Origin: Psychrobacter luti
GTDB lineage: Bacteria; Pseudomonadota; Gammaproteobacteria; Pseudomonadales; Moraxellaceae
DNA length: 64,000 bases
Assembly: GCF_014192115.1 (NCBI RefSeq)
Contig: NZ_JACHXL010000005.1
Location: forward strand, 62,001 to 126,000
Direction of reading: 5' to 3'
The notes under the pieces were generated by a model, which did not search any database, was not told where the DNA came from, and saw only the letters and a program-made list of their open reading frames with translations. The position numbers and the translations under genes are program-made. Below, in pieces: positions 9,910 through 20,546 of the stretch. Numbering within the stretch: position 1 is the stretch's first letter; each line of letters starts with the position of its first letter.

Positions 9910-10869
9910 ATGCCAACTTCAATTCCAGCCGCATCGTCATCACAGCCTATCGGGCGCTTTGCCCCGTCACCCACTGGTGAGCTGCATCTTGGTTCATTAA
10001 CCACAGCTCTTGCCAGCTTTTGTCACATCAAATCCATTAGTGGTAAGTGGCTCTTACGTATCGAAGATACTGATACTGAACGCTGCGACAGCCAGTTTAC
10101 TGAGCAGATTTTAATCGATTTAGAGGTGCTCGGGCTACACTGGGATGGCGATGTCATCTACCAATCTGAGCGCATTGATATTTATAATGATTACTTATCT
10201 TCAAATCTCTATCCGCTGACCTACGGCTGTCAGTGCTCACGCAAAAGTCTTGAGCGTTACTGGGAGCTAAAGGCAATAGGAGAAAGCATTGACCCGCAGC
10301 AGGCAAACCAAAAACTTTTGAATAGACAACGCTATCCGCGCTGCTGTTTAGATGCAGGGTTTAATAAAGAGCAAAATAAGCTACGTATACAGCTGCCAAA
10401 CTATCGCATCGGCTTTAAAGATGGCATTCAAGGCGTGCAATGGGATAACCCACAGAAAACCTTGGGCGATATGGTGGTGCGTCGTCAAGATGGTATGATT
10501 AACTATATCTTGGCCGCCAGTCTCGATGATGGCCTACAAGGCGTCACGCATATTATGCGCGGTTTAGATATTCTACCGATGACCGCAGCACAAATCAGCA
10601 TCATGCATGCCGCACGCTTGCCGGCTATCGATCATTGGTATCATTTGCCATTGATATGCAGTCCTGATGGTCAAAAGCTATCCAAACAAAACCTTGCCCA
10701 GCCGATTGATACCCGCAATCCAAGCAAGCTCCTTAATCATGCTTTACAGTTATTGCAGCAGCCTGCCGTCGATAGAGACACCCCAACAAATATGCTTAAG
10801 CAAGCGATTGCACAATGGGATAACTCACCGCTACAAAATATGCAGTCTTTAAATATGCCTAGCATCTAA
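9910..10869 (+). CDS. gluQ: Glutamyl-Q tRNA(Asp) synthetase
   Basis: A paralogue of the GluRS catalytic core (319 residues) without the anticodon-binding domain. It attaches glutamate to queuosine in tRNA-Asp. Visible motifs are the class I motif LHLGS in [23 protein letters not shown], the zinc site CQCSR...YPRCC, and the KMSKS-like KLSKQN. An in-frame TTG at 9823 would add a hydrophobic 29-residue leader that is not expected in this cytoplasmic enzyme, so the ATG at 9910 is preferred. The gene follows dksA. Confidence 0.9.
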   Translation: MPTSIPAASSSQPIGRFAPSPTGELHLGSLTTALASFCHIKSISGKWLLRIEDTDTERCDSQFTEQILIDLEVLGLHWDGDVIYQSERIDIYNDYLSSNLYPLTYGCQCSRKSLERYWELKAIGESIDPQQANQKLLNRQRYPRCCLDAGFNKEQNKLRIQLPNYRIGFKDGIQGVQWDNPQKTLGDMVVRRQDGMINYILAASLDDGLQGVTHIMRGLDILPMTAAQISIMHAARLPAIDHWYHLPLICSPDGQKLSKQNLAQPIDTRNPSKLLNHALQLLQQPAVDRDTPTNMLKQAIAQWDNSPLQNMQSLNMPSI

Positions 10870-10893
10870 TAAAATAGGTCTAACTACCAATAG

Positions 10894-10923
10894 AAAAAAC
10901 GCCGCTATTAGCGACGATTTTTT
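10894..10923. terminator. Bidirectional terminator between gluQ and ftsW
   Basis: Six A residues, an imperfect stem built on CGCT-ATT-AGCG and six T residues lie between the convergent ends of gluQ and ftsW. A T-run follows the hairpin on either strand, so it can serve both genes. Confidence 0.6.
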
Positions 10924-10969
10924 ATATTTAATGATTAAAGTATATTGAACAACCCAATCATTAAATGAC

Positions 10970-12166
10970 TCAATAATAACGACACTGGCTCTTTTCGATC
11001 TCAGGGCTTTCTTTATAAATCTTTAGCAGCACCGCCACCATCACCAAGCTAATCAACATCGATGAGCCGCCATAACTAAAGAATGGCATGGTCAAACCTT
11101 TGGTCGGAATCGCGCCCATATTCATTGCCGCATTAATAATAGTCTGCGCAATAAACACCACTGCGATACCAAAAGCGGTATAGCTCATGCGCATTTGGCG
11201 ACGTTTAAGTGCATTATAACTGATGCGCATGGCACTACCGATAATCAGCGCCTCAAGTATCAAGATCATCGTGACGCCAACAAAGCCCAACTCTTCACCG
11301 GTAATCGCTAATAAGAAATCCGTATGCGCCTCTGGTAAATGCGACAGTTTTTGTACACTTTCACCATAACCAACACCGGTAAACTGCCCACGACCAAAGG
11401 CGATTAAGCTGCGTGCTAACTGATAATCGGTATCTTGCACATCGTCAAAGGGATCCAAAAACGACATCACTCGTACGAGGCGATATTGTACGGTCGCAAC
11501 CATTAATACCGCACCACCAACGGCGACGGCACCGAGCGCGATAAACTGCTTATAAGGCGCGCCAGCAATATAAAATATCGCAAACACAGTACCGATAATA
11601 ACCACAAACGAGCCAAAATCTGGCTGCGCTAGTAATAAAAAGGTGATTAGCCCAACCACTATCGCAATGCGCAAAAAGCCATCCCAGCCGTTACGTACCT
11701 CAAATGAGCGCCGTACTACAAAGTCTGAGACAAATATAATCATCACAAGCTTGGCAAGCTCTGCGACCTGAAAGTTAAAGCCGCCGAGACTTAGCCAACG
11801 CTTTGAGCCGTTAATAGGCGTACTAAACAAGGTGGCAAATAACAAGAGCCCGGTAATTGCCAACAGCATAAACTGGGTTTCAGTTCTGTAGAGCCTTTTT
11901 AGCGATACCAGTTTATAAGAAAAACCAGCGATAAACAGACCAATACCCATGTAGAGGAGCTGATTATAGAAAAAATTCAGCTCGCTCATGCCGCGACTGA
12001 GCGCAAAAGGAATAGAAGCAGAAGCCACCATCAATAAGCTAAGCACCAACATACAGCCGACGCTCGATAATAAAATTGCGCGCGCTGATGGCATAGACAG
12101 GATACCATCTGAGCCGGTGGCTTGTAGCGATTGAGATTTCGAACGAAAAAGAGAAGAAAGCGCCAT
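10970..12166 (-). CDS. ftsW: Lipid II polymerase / division protein FtsW
   Basis: A SEDS-family peptidoglycan glycosyltransferase with about ten membrane helices, which polymerises lipid II at the septum with FtsI. Characteristic segments include GSKRWLSLGGFNFQVAELAK, LLAQPDFGSF, the extracellular loop SHLPEAHTDF with the family's catalytic Asp, and the C-terminal PFFSYGGSSML. The ATG at 12166 (MALSSLFRSK) gives 398 residues. A GTG 17 codons upstream (12217) is possible, but neither start has a clear ribosome site. It sits downstream of murD, detached from the main division cluster at 42-50 kb. Confidence 0.92.
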   Translation of the reverse strand: MALSSLFRSKSQSLQATGSDGILSMPSARAILLSSVGCMLVLSLLMVASASIPFALSRGMSELNFFYNQLLYMGIGLFIAGFSYKLVSLKRLYRTETQFMLLAITGLLLFATLFSTPINGSKRWLSLGGFNFQVAELAKLVMIIFVSDFVVRRSFEVRNGWDGFLRIAIVVGLITFLLLAQPDFGSFVVIIGTVFAIFYIAGAPYKQFIALGAVAVGGAVLMVATVQYRLVRVMSFLDPFDDVQDTDYQLARSLIAFGRGQFTGVGYGESVQKLSHLPEAHTDFLLAITGEELGFVGVTMILILEALIIGSAMRISYNALKRRQMRMSYTAFGIAVVFIAQTIINAAMNMGAIPTKGLTMPFFSYGGSSMLISLVMVAVLLKIYKESPEIEKSQCRYY

Positions 12167-12217
12167 AATTTTATATACACTAGCAAACGAAAAAACACGG
12201 CGTTTATAAAACGCCAC

Positions 12218-12555
12218 CGTTTAAAAAATATGAAATAGATTCTATTTAAAAAGATAATAACAGACAGCTAGTCAGTGACAAACCACGCTTTTTGGCAGTC
12301 TACCTTGTCAATATTAAGTACTGACATGGTAACGTGCCTCGGTTGCTGCTTGGATCGTTAATTGATTCGCCGCTTGGTTTTCGCAAGCCTCACTGCTTAT
12401 ATTTGACAGTAGCAGCAATTTATAAGCAAAACAATCATTTATAGAAAAACGCCTGCCATTTTTACAACGATAAACGAAACAGTATAAAAGCTGATGGTCT
12501 TGCTATCTAGCGACAAACTATTTGCTTATACAATATCTTAAAAAACACGCTCTTA
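12218..12555 (-). other. Intergenic region between murD and ftsW
   Basis: I see no gene, RNA or strong hairpin in these 338 bp. Its size suggests ftsW has its own promoter and is not simply coupled to murD. Confidence 0.4.
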
Positions 12556-13971
12556 TTAAACATTGTCTAACTGCTTAACAAGCTGACTAAAATGCTCGCC
12601 ACGGGCAGCAAAGCCACTAAACTGATCAAAGCTGGCGCAAGCAGGTGATAAGAGCACCGCTTGTACTTGGGATAGGCTGCTTTCTGTGACTTGTTTAATC
12701 ATCGCAAAAGCGCCTTCTAACGTCTGGCATTGATGTAATGAAACGTCATCATCACGGATGCCTGCTGCTCGTAAATGCTGCTCAATCTGTTGGCTGTCTT
12801 CGCCAATAAACAGCACTTGGCTGACGTACTGATTGATAAACGGCGTCAATTCTCCAAATTGCTGACCTTTACCTTGACCACCTAATATTAATAAGAGCTT
12901 ACCGTCTTTAGGTGCATATACCGCTCCCAAGCCCTCAACAGCTGCCATGGTTGAGCCAATATTGGTACCTTTAGAATCATTAAAATAATCAATCCCATCG
13001 ACCGTAGCGACATATTCGCAGCGATGTTCAAGTCCTGTAAATGCTTGCAAAGTGTTAAGCATGCTATCAAGCGGTAAACCGGCAAGCTCGCCAAGTGCCA
13101 AAGCTGCTTGCGCATTGAGTAAATTATGACGACCTTTAATGCGCAGTTTATCCGCCGATAGCAAACGCTCTGTCCCGCGAGCTAAATATGTCTGCCCTTC
13201 TGAGTCGGTAATAAGACCATATTGACCTTTATCAGGGGCGTGAATGCCCGTGCTCAAACGTGGCAAATTATCCGCCACCAGCGGGCGTGTCAAGGCATCT
13301 TCACGGTTGATAACAACCGATTTGGCACCTTGAAAAATACGATGTTTGGCTTGATGATAACCAAGCATATCGCCATGACGGTCTAAGTGGTCAGGCGACA
13401 TATTCAGTACCGTTGCCACCTGCGCGCCTAAATTGGTCACGGTCTCTAACTGGAAACTTGATAGTTCGATAACTGCCAACTCCATCTCGCTATTAGACAG
13501 CAAAGTCAATGCTGGCACGCCAATATTGCCGCCCACTCCAACATTCACCCCTGCATCCGCCGCCATTTTTCCAACCAATGTCGTTACGGTACTTTTAGCG
13601 TTAGAGCCAGTAATGGCAATAATCGGTACACGGCACGCTTCACAAAATAATTGAATGTCGCTGACGACCGGAATATTCGCATCTTTTGCCGCGGCAACTG
13701 CTGCTGTTTTTAATGAGATACCTGGGCTAATAATAATTCGAGCCGCTTGTTGCAATAACTCTGCATCTATCGCCCCGAATTGGCGGATCTCAACAGCAGC
13801 AGGTAATTGGTCTGCTAAAGTAGGGCTCACCTGATTATCAGTCACAGCGACTTGGTAGCCTTGCGCGGTCAAATAATGCGCCACAGACAGTCCCGACTGC
13901 CCCAAACCGACCACGACTTGTAAACCACTGCCTTTATGAAGTAAGGCTTCTTTTGCGGTGCTGGCGGTCAT
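12556..13971 (-). CDS. murD: UDP-N-acetylmuramoylalanine--D-glutamate ligase
   Basis: A 471-residue Mur ligase adding D-Glu to UDP-MurNAc-L-Ala in the cytoplasm. The Rossmann-like N-terminus reads VVVGLGQSGLSVAHYL; the ATP loop is AITGSNAKSTV (Ala where Gly is more common); the central domain has NMSPDHLDRHG and the ligase motif YFNDSKGTN; the C-terminal domain has LILGGQGKGQ and LLSPACASFDQF. Length is close to the norm. It is followed by ftsW on the same strand; mraY and murF, usually its neighbours, lie 30 kb away. Confidence 0.94.
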   Translation of the reverse strand: MTASTAKEALLHKGSGLQVVVGLGQSGLSVAHYLTAQGYQVAVTDNQVSPTLADQLPAAVEIRQFGAIDAELLQQAARIIISPGISLKTAAVAAAKDANIPVVSDIQLFCEACRVPIIAITGSNAKSTVTTLVGKMAADAGVNVGVGGNIGVPALTLLSNSEMELAVIELSSFQLETVTNLGAQVATVLNMSPDHLDRHGDMLGYHQAKHRIFQGAKSVVINREDALTRPLVADNLPRLSTGIHAPDKGQYGLITDSEGQTYLARGTERLLSADKLRIKGRHNLLNAQAALALGELAGLPLDSMLNTLQAFTGLEHRCEYVATVDGIDYFNDSKGTNIGSTMAAVEGLGAVYAPKDGKLLLILGGQGKGQQFGELTPFINQYVSQVLFIGEDSQQIEQHLRAAGIRDDDVSLHQCQTLEGAFAMIKQVTESSLSQVQAVLLSPACASFDQFSGFAARGEHFSQLVKQLDNV

Positions 13972-14701
13972 ATCTATTCCTTCTATCTATTGGACGAACA
14001 AAATTGTGTCAAACAGCTCTATATATAGCCTGAGTAAGATACTTTAAATGAAAAACATCATAAAGGTATCACTCGGATTTCGGTACTGGTTTTTTGAGGC
14101 TTTGTGTTATTATGCGCCTGTTTTTATATTGAGTCGCTAATGCTATAATAGCTGCCTTAATAGTAACTGCTATCGCAAATGGCTATTTTGACCAAGTATA
14201 TAATCTAGCATTTTAGTTTAGCATGTTGTCACACGTATCGGGATATTGTCATCTTCCTTCAGCAGCGATTCGTCTGGTGATAATGGTATGACAGACAATT
14301 ACTGCCCTAGATTATGGCATTTTGTCTGACAGATTTATTATCTTCTTCTACCGCAATAGACCATCGCGGACACTTATTCATCATTTTAAAGACTGTCATC
14401 ATATTGATTATGGGTGATGGCATTTGCGATACCGTTATAAAGGTCGATAGCTAAGTAGTTAGCTAATATTCAAGCAGGCAATTACTCAAGCAAATAATCG
14501 TGCAACAGCCATATGACTGCATGAGTACCTGTTTAAAGAACGATTATCAGCATCTATCACAATGACTTGTTTTTTATAACGTAATTATGGTCGATATCAT
14601 CCTCGACATAGTTAATCACGATGCAATCCTTTTATCGCTAAGCGTTATTGCTAAATGATGAACGATTGCTTTTTTTGCCTCTAACCCTATGCAGTTTACT
14701 T
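13972..14701. other. Intergenic region between murD and sulP
   Basis: No convincing gene in about 730 bp between divergent genes. A perfect TATAAT at 14144-14149 lacks a good -35. An interrupted inverted repeat built on ACAGACAA/TTGTCTG occurs around 14290-14330. The region probably holds promoters for murD (leftward) and the SulP gene (rightward). Confidence 0.4.
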
Positions 14702-16201
14702 ATGACATCTTTTTTTGGCAGTTTACGTGAAGAGTGGTTTTCCAATATTCGCGGTGATACGTTATCAGGTTTGGTCGTCGCACTGGCCTTGATTCCAGAA
14801 GCGATTGCCTTTTCTATTATCGCCGGTGTTGACCCAAAAGTCGGTCTGTATGCGTCGTTTTGTATCGCCGTGGTGATCAGTTTTGTTGGTGGTCGTCCGG
14901 GTATGATTTCAGCGGCAACCGGTGCGATGGCGCTAGTCATGGTTGATTTGGTCGCCGAGCACGGTCTGCAATATTTGCTGGCGGCAACCTTATTGTGTGG
15001 CGTTATCCAAATAATCATGGGTATCTTTAAGCTTGGTAACTTAATGCGCTTTGTGTCACGCTCGGTGGTCATTGGTTTTGTCAATGCGCTGGCGATTTTG
15101 ATCTTTGCTGCTCAGTTGCCCGAGCTTAACCCAATGACTGAGCGCGTCGGCATGACGGTTTATATCATGACCGCAGCGGGTTTAGCCATTATCTACTTGT
15201 TTCCGCTGATTCCTAAAATCGGGCGCGTGATTCCATCGCCGCTGATTTGCATCGTTGGTTTGACCGCGGTCGCCATGTATATGAATCTTGATATTCGTAA
15301 TGTCGGTAGCATGGGCGATTTGCCAGATTCTTTACCGGTGTTTTTGTTGCCTGATATTCCGCTCAATTTGAATACCTTATTGATTATCGCACCTTATTCT
15401 ATCGCGCTTGCTATTGTCGGTTTGTTAGAATCAATGATGACCGCGACCATCGTCGATGAATTAACCGATACGCCAAGTGATAAAAACAAAGAATGCCGTG
15501 GTCAAGGTATGGCCAACGTAGTGTCAGGATTCTTTGGTGGTATGGCAGGTTGTGCGATGATTGGGCAGTCGATGATTAACGTCAAATCTGGCGGTCGTAC
15601 GCGTTTATCAACGCTTATCGCTGGTGTAGTGCTACTTATCATGGTGGTGTTTTTAAGCGACTGGGTCAGCCTGATACCGATGGCCGCACTGGTTGCGGTG
15701 ATGATTATGGTCTCTATCGGCACCTTTAACTGGCAGTCTATTCGTGAATTTAAAACCCATCCGATGTCCTTCAATATCGTTATGCTGGCGACAGTTTTGA
15801 CCACCGTCTTTACTCATAACCTAGCGTATGGCGTTGGCGTTGGGGTGTTGTTATCTGCCTTAGCATTTGCCAATAAAATCGGGCAATTCTTAACCATCTT
15901 TAGTGAATATGACGACAGCAGTAATACCCGTTATTACTACGTGCAAGGGCAGGTTTTCTTTGCTTCAACGACGCAGTTTTTGCAGAGTTTTGATACCAAA
16001 GAAGCGTTAGATAGCGTACATATTGACGTCAGCCAAGCTCACTTTTGGGATGTTAGTGCCGTTGATACCTTGGACAAGCTGGTCATGCGCTTGCAACGCG
16101 AAGGCATTGATGTCAAAGTGGTTGGACTCAACAGCGCCAGCCGCACCCTTATCGATCGTTTTTCGATTCATGATCGCCGAGATATTGGGCTCTTGGATTA
16201 A
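14702..16201 (+). CDS. SulP family anion transporter with STAS domain
   Basis: A 499-residue SLC26/SulP transporter. The N-terminal two-thirds is a multi-helix membrane domain beginning with the family motif region ([20 protein letters not shown]) and including [14 protein letters not shown]. The C-terminal STAS domain runs from about residue 410 ([14 protein letters not shown], then [18 protein letters not shown]). Members carry sulfate, bicarbonate or other anions; the substrate cannot be read from sequence. The ATG at 14702 is preferred over an in-frame TTG 18 codons upstream. A tandem-Usp gene follows after a strong hairpin, and SulP-Usp pairings are known. Confidence 0.85.
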   Translation: MTSFFGSLREEWFSNIRGDTLSGLVVALALIPEAIAFSIIAGVDPKVGLYASFCIAVVISFVGGRPGMISAATGAMALVMVDLVAEHGLQYLLAATLLCGVIQIIMGIFKLGNLMRFVSRSVVIGFVNALAILIFAAQLPELNPMTERVGMTVYIMTAAGLAIIYLFPLIPKIGRVIPSPLICIVGLTAVAMYMNLDIRNVGSMGDLPDSLPVFLLPDIPLNLNTLLIIAPYSIALAIVGLLESMMTATIVDELTDTPSDKNKECRGQGMANVVSGFFGGMAGCAMIGQSMINVKSGGRTRLSTLIAGVVLLIMVVFLSDWVSLIPMAALVAVMIMVSIGTFNWQSIREFKTHPMSFNIVMLATVLTTVFTHNLAYGVGVGVLLSALAFANKIGQFLTIFSEYDDSSNTRYYYVQGQVFFASTTQFLQSFDTKEALDSVHIDVSQAHFWDVSAVDTLDKLVMRLQREGIDVKVVGLNSASRTLIDRFSIHDRRDIGLLD

Positions 16202-16278
16202 GAAAAACTGCATTGGTGTTATCAAGCTGATATAAACGTTTGGTTTATTCATCAGCAATTATATTGGTATATAAAATC

Positions 16279-16317
16279 AGGCTCGTTGGTTAAAGGATGA
16301 CTTTAACCAACGAGCCT
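16279..16317. terminator. Hairpin terminator with a 17-bp perfect stem
   Basis: AGGCTCGTTGGTTAAAG and its exact complement surround GATGA; the plus strand then reads GTGTTTTC. This very stable hairpin lies between the SulP gene and the universal stress gene and should largely end the upstream transcript. Confidence 0.75.
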
Positions 16318-16349
16318 GTGTTTTCATTATTGAGATATGTGGTGCATTT

Positions 16350-17204
16350 ATGAGTAATTTGAAGCCAGATAGCGTGATTGCTTGCTTGGATTGTCCCGAT
16401 CATGTACAAGCCGTATTGGATGCCAGTATGTGGGCATCTATTCGTCTGCAAGCGCCCATTGGCCTGCTTCATTCCGTACCAAGTTTACAACAAAAAGCCG
16501 CCGTTGATTATTCAGGCTGCCTAAATATTGATGATGAAAATGCCCTACTCGATCAATTTACGGCAAAAGAACATCTCAGTAATAGCGAGTTAAAAGCCCA
16601 AGGTAAGCTCCTGCTACACCAAGCAACCACTTACTGCGAGCAGCAACCTCATAAGTTTAAAACCTATACGTTACATCGGCATGAAAACTTGAGTGACAGC
16701 ATTGATTATGTTGATGACAAAGCACAATTAATCGTCATTGGTCATCATGTCACCTGCAAATCAACCTTAAGCCAGCTTATCCGCTTAAGCCACTGCCCCA
16801 TTTTGGTGACGCATGCACCATTTTTGCCCCCGACCACGGCATTATTTGCTTTTGATAATAGCCCAACCTCGCATAAACTACTCAATTGGCTCTGTAAAAC
16901 AGCTCTAGTTCGGGCGTTGACGGTGCATATTGTCATGGTTGCCAAAGAAAACTCAGAAAACTGCGATGCCTTACGCGAAGCCTATGCGCGCCTCAAGCAA
17001 GCAGGCATCAAATGCAAAAAAACCTTGCTTGACTGCCGCGATGTGACTGCCGCGTTGAATTACTACCAAAGCAAAAACGATATTGGTCTGTTGATGACCG
17101 GTGCTTTTGGGCAACCACGTTTGCTTGAATTGTTAAAAGGTAGCGAGACCAAAAAACTGCTTGGTAGCACCAAAACCCCGTACTTACTATTCCCCAAGGC
17201 TTAA
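16350..17204 (+). CDS. Tandem universal stress protein (UspA family)
   Basis: A 284-residue protein made of two Usp-like halves. The C-terminal half keeps the ATP-binding pattern G-2x-G-9x-GS in GAFGQPRLLELLKGS and ends TKTPYLLF, typical of UspE-like proteins. The N-terminal half (ACLDCPDHVQAVLDASMWA...LIVIGHH) is degenerate, lacking a clear nucleotide loop. The role is cytoplasmic stress tolerance, possibly linked to the adjacent SulP transporter. The TGAGATAT before ATG is a weak ribosome site. The family is clear but the function is not. Confidence 0.75.
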   Translation: MSNLKPDSVIACLDCPDHVQAVLDASMWASIRLQAPIGLLHSVPSLQQKAAVDYSGCLNIDDENALLDQFTAKEHLSNSELKAQGKLLLHQATTYCEQQPHKFKTYTLHRHENLSDSIDYVDDKAQLIVIGHHVTCKSTLSQLIRLSHCPILVTHAPFLPPTTALFAFDNSPTSHKLLNWLCKTALVRALTVHIVMVAKENSENCDALREAYARLKQAGIKCKKTLLDCRDVTAALNYYQSKNDIGLLMTGAFGQPRLLELLKGSETKKLLGSTKTPYLLFPKA

Positions 17205-17436
17205 GGCTGCTCGTTTATTTGAATACAGAGGCTGAATGTTAAGCGTGATTCATCGCGCTTTAATATTGTATCTAGCATAAGTCTCTGTAATCTCTTCCTG
17301 TTACGCATCTTCTTTTCTTTGTCCTCAGCTTTTGTCAAATCATCACATGAAATAAAGTGATAGCCTCCCCAAGTGCTTAAAAAGTTGGTTATAATAAAGT
17401 TTTCGTTTATTCAACGTTAAAGGTTGATTTCTCTAA

Positions 17437-17476
17437 CTTATACCAATAACTGTGCTATTTATTGTTATGGTATAAG
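17437..17476. promoter_or_regulatory. Inverted repeat, possible activator site for glnK
   Basis: CTTATACCAATAAC and GTTATGGTATAAG form a dyad with one unpaired base and a 13-base spacer. It sits about 75-115 bp upstream of the sigma-54-like element, a usual distance for an enhancer-binding protein site. It does not match the NtrC consensus well, so the binding protein is uncertain. Confidence 0.35.
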
Positions 17477-17549
17477 CGCTATTCTTTGTCATACTCATGA
17501 GTGTTTTTGAGACTATGTGCGCAAACCTACCTACCCCCTTGAGTAGGTT

Positions 17550-17987
<438 letters not shown>

Positions 17988-18070
17988 TATTTAAGCGCCA
18001 GACCACCTATAAACACTGATTTATAGGTCATCTCGATAGCTATATTGCATATATTCAAGGGGGAATTAAC

Positions 18071-19333
18071 ATGCAAAACCAAATCTTTGAGCTCCAGTAC
18101 GCGCTAGATACGTTTTACTTCTTAATGTGTGGGGCGCTGGTAATGTGGATGGCAGCCGGCTTTACCATGTTAGAAGCAGGATTGGTACGCTCAAAAAATA
18201 CCGTCGAAATCCTCACCAAAAATATCGCCCTCTTTGCCACCGCCTGTACTATGTATATGATATGCGGTTATGCCATTATGTATGATGGTAATCTGTTTTT
18301 GAGCGGTATTGCAGGCACTGAAGCCTTAGTAGCAGACGCATTAGCGACCTCAGCTGAAAATGGCTTTGATGGCGATGCCGTATATTCGGCCGCCTCTGAC
18401 TTCTTCTTCCAAGTGGTTTTTGTCGCCACCTGTATGTCAATCGTTTCAGGTGCCGTAGCTGAACGCATGAAGTTATGGTCTTTTTTGCTATTTGCCGTTG
18501 TCATGACCGGAGTTATTTACCCATTAGAAGGTAGCTGGACTTGGGGCGGTAAAGCCGTGTTTGGCCTATTCAGCCTTGGCGATTTGGGATTTTCTGATTT
18601 TGCTGGCTCAGGTATCGTCCATATGGCAGGAGCCGCTGCCGCGCTATCGGGCGTATTGCTCTTAGGGGCGCGTAAAGGTAAATATGGCCCTAATGGTGAG
18701 ATACGCGCTATCCCTGGGGCTAATTTACCATTAGCAGCGCTTGGTACGCTTATCTTATGGATGGGCTGGTTTGGGTTTAACGGTGGTTCCGTACTCAAGC
18801 TTGGCGATATCGCCAGCGCCAATGCGGTTGCGGTGGTGTTTTTGAATACCAATGCCGCTGCTGCGGGTGGTGCCATCGGGGCGCTTATTATCGCGCGCAT
18901 TATCTTCGGTAAGGCAGATTTAACCATGCTCTTAAATGGTGCATTGGCAGGTCTTGTCGCTATTACTGCTGAACCCTCTACCCCGTCGGCGCTTCAGGCA
19001 ACGCTATTTGGAATGGTGGCAGGCGTCATCGTTGTACTATCTATTTTAGTATTAGATAAAATAAAGATTGATGATCCAGTTGGTGCTATCTCGGTGCATG
19101 GCGTGGCAGGCTTATTCGGTCTACTCATTGTCCCTCTGACCAATCCTGCCGCTACTTTACTAGGGCAAATTGCCGGTGCTGCAACCATCTTTACTTGGGT
19201 ATTCATCAGCAGTCTGACGGTATGGAGCATCATTAAATTTGTTATAGGTCTGCGTATCTCTGAAGAGGAAGAATACCAAGGAGCAGACATTGCTGAATGT
19301 GGTATGGAAGCCTATCCTGAGTTTATAAGGTAA
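18071..19333 (+). CDS. amtB: Ammonium transporter
   Basis: A 420-residue Amt/Rh-family ammonium channel with eleven predicted helices. Typical segments include DTFYFLMCGALVMWMAAGF, EAGLVRSKN, the signature FAGSGIVHMAGAAAALSGV with a pore His, and GAISVHGVAGLFG with the second. It starts directly at the first helix with no cleaved signal peptide evident, unlike E. coli AmtB. AAGGGGG lies upstream of the ATG. It forms an operon with glnK, whose product gates it. Confidence 0.94.
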   Translation: MQNQIFELQYALDTFYFLMCGALVMWMAAGFTMLEAGLVRSKNTVEILTKNIALFATACTMYMICGYAIMYDGNLFLSGIAGTEALVADALATSAENGFDGDAVYSAASDFFFQVVFVATCMSIVSGAVAERMKLWSFLLFAVVMTGVIYPLEGSWTWGGKAVFGLFSLGDLGFSDFAGSGIVHMAGAAAALSGVLLLGARKGKYGPNGEIRAIPGANLPLAALGTLILWMGWFGFNGGSVLKLGDIASANAVAVVFLNTNAAAAGGAIGALIIARIIFGKADLTMLLNGALAGLVAITAEPSTPSALQATLFGMVAGVIVVLSILVLDKIKIDDPVGAISVHGVAGLFGLLIVPLTNPAATLLGQIAGAATIFTWVFISSLTVWSIIKFVIGLRISEEEEYQGADIAECGMEAYPEFIR

Positions 19334-19440
19334 ATGCTATTCAAGACGGTTTTATTGAGGCTCATTTTATCTATAATAAAACCATCATTAATAAAATACG
19401 TAGTAATAAAATCATTATTACTAAAAACGCCACCATTAAA

Positions 19441-19472
19441 AATCCCGCGTAACCTTTCGGTTATGCGGGATT
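19441..19472 (+). terminator. Terminator after amtB
   Basis: AATCCCGCGTAACC and GGTTATGCGGGATT pair around TTTC with one imperfect position; T-rich sequence follows some bases later. It lies between amtB and the convergent DUF2147 gene and can serve either. Confidence 0.7.
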
Positions 19473-19551
19473 CTTAATTCTCTACTAATTTTTTTCTATC
19501 AAGTCTAGTTTAAATTAACAACCAAATTTGATAAGGCGAAATTATGTCAGT

Positions 19552-19935
19552 TTATTTCTTTTTCCACGTTTGGCTACGTGAGAATGGACCGATATAACCT
19601 TTTAGCTTTAAAGTGCTGCCACTTAGGTTAGCAGTCATGCGATAGTCTTTATTCTTTTCAGGGTCAGTAATCGTACCGCCACTGTATTTACCACCACCGT
19701 CAGCTTTTAAACCAGAGATAATCGTCATACCAACGTGCTTTTTACCTTTTTCTGAATTCGTGCTGATAAGCTTACCAGTTAGTACGCCATTAGACTCAGT
19801 AATTTTAACCACGCCTTTTGGCTGGCCTTCATCAAAAGTCTGCCAAGTAGTATTGTGTAATGGGTCAGCGGCAAATGCCATGCTTGCTAAACTGATACCA
19901 GCAACTGCTAAAGTGGTTTTTGCGAATAATTTCAT
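19552..19935 (-). CDS. DUF2147 family secreted protein
   Basis: A 127-residue exported protein with a clear signal peptide (MKLFAKTTLAVAGISLASMAFA, cleavage after AFA). The mature part shows DUF2147 features: an early W (NTTWQTFDEGQPKGVVKI), a G-L-T-G-K-L turn, then GGTITDPEKNKDYRM and GYIGPFSRSQTWKK at the end. The family is periplasmic with unknown biochemical role. The ATG at 19935 is preceded by GGGAG; a start seven codons earlier is unlikely. Confidence 0.82.
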   Translation of the reverse strand: MKLFAKTTLAVAGISLASMAFAADPLHNTTWQTFDEGQPKGVVKITESNGVLTGKLISTNSEKGKKHVGMTIISGLKADGGGKYSGGTITDPEKNKDYRMTANLSGSTLKLKGYIGPFSRSQTWKKK

Positions 19936-20208
19936 AAATTGACTCCCTTCATTCAATGATTACTAGAAACGTTGTGTTTCTGATGTCCTACGCTTATCCT
20001 TTTATCAACAATCTTTTATTACAAGCTTGCAGCTCTATACTAAGTTTCAGTTAAAAGCCGATATTAATATCTCATTAATGCTTAGCTTTTCATAAAAGGT
20101 TTGATCGACATAAGCGATGTCTTGACCCATTATAAGCACTTTTTAGATTTTGCCTAGTAATTTTTTTATAGTTTATTATTTCTATAAAATCAAAAGCATA
20201 TCAAACAG

Positions 20209-20472
20209 TTACAGGAACGGATTGTCTATAATTTTATCCGCTTGGTCATCTTTTTGTTTTGACTTATCCTGAGTATTACTATATTTACTACGATTTTCAA
20301 ATGCCAGCATAATTTTACTAGTAAGCTCGTGTAGCTGCTGTGCTTGCTCATGTCCCGCTTCGTCAAAGAGCAGATTAATGTCGCCATAAATAATGATTTT
20401 ATCTTCTTGGTTTTCGATTATCAAATCACCAATCTGCATACTCTGGTGATTATTTGTAAATGGATCAATCAT
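20209..20472 (-). CDS. Small conserved-looking protein of unknown function
   Basis: An 87-residue acidic soluble protein that I do not recognise. The first 60 residues look folded: a short beta segment (MQIGDLIIENQEDKIIIYGDINLLFD) and a helix (EQAQQLHELTSKIMLAFEN). The C-terminal third is Lys/Gln/Asp-rich and likely disordered. GGAGGA precedes the ATG at a suitable distance, which supports translation. It lies alone between the DUF2147 gene and the nuclease gene, all on the minus strand. Confidence 0.65.
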   Translation of the reverse strand: MIDPFTNNHQSMQIGDLIIENQEDKIIIYGDINLLFDEAGHEQAQQLHELTSKIMLAFENRSKYSNTQDKSKQKDDQADKIIDNPFL

Positions 20473-20546
20473 CTCGTCCTCCTTTACCTTAACAGCGCAT
20501 TACCTAATCTTTCAATGCTGTGGGGATTTAGTTACATTTAAACCGG

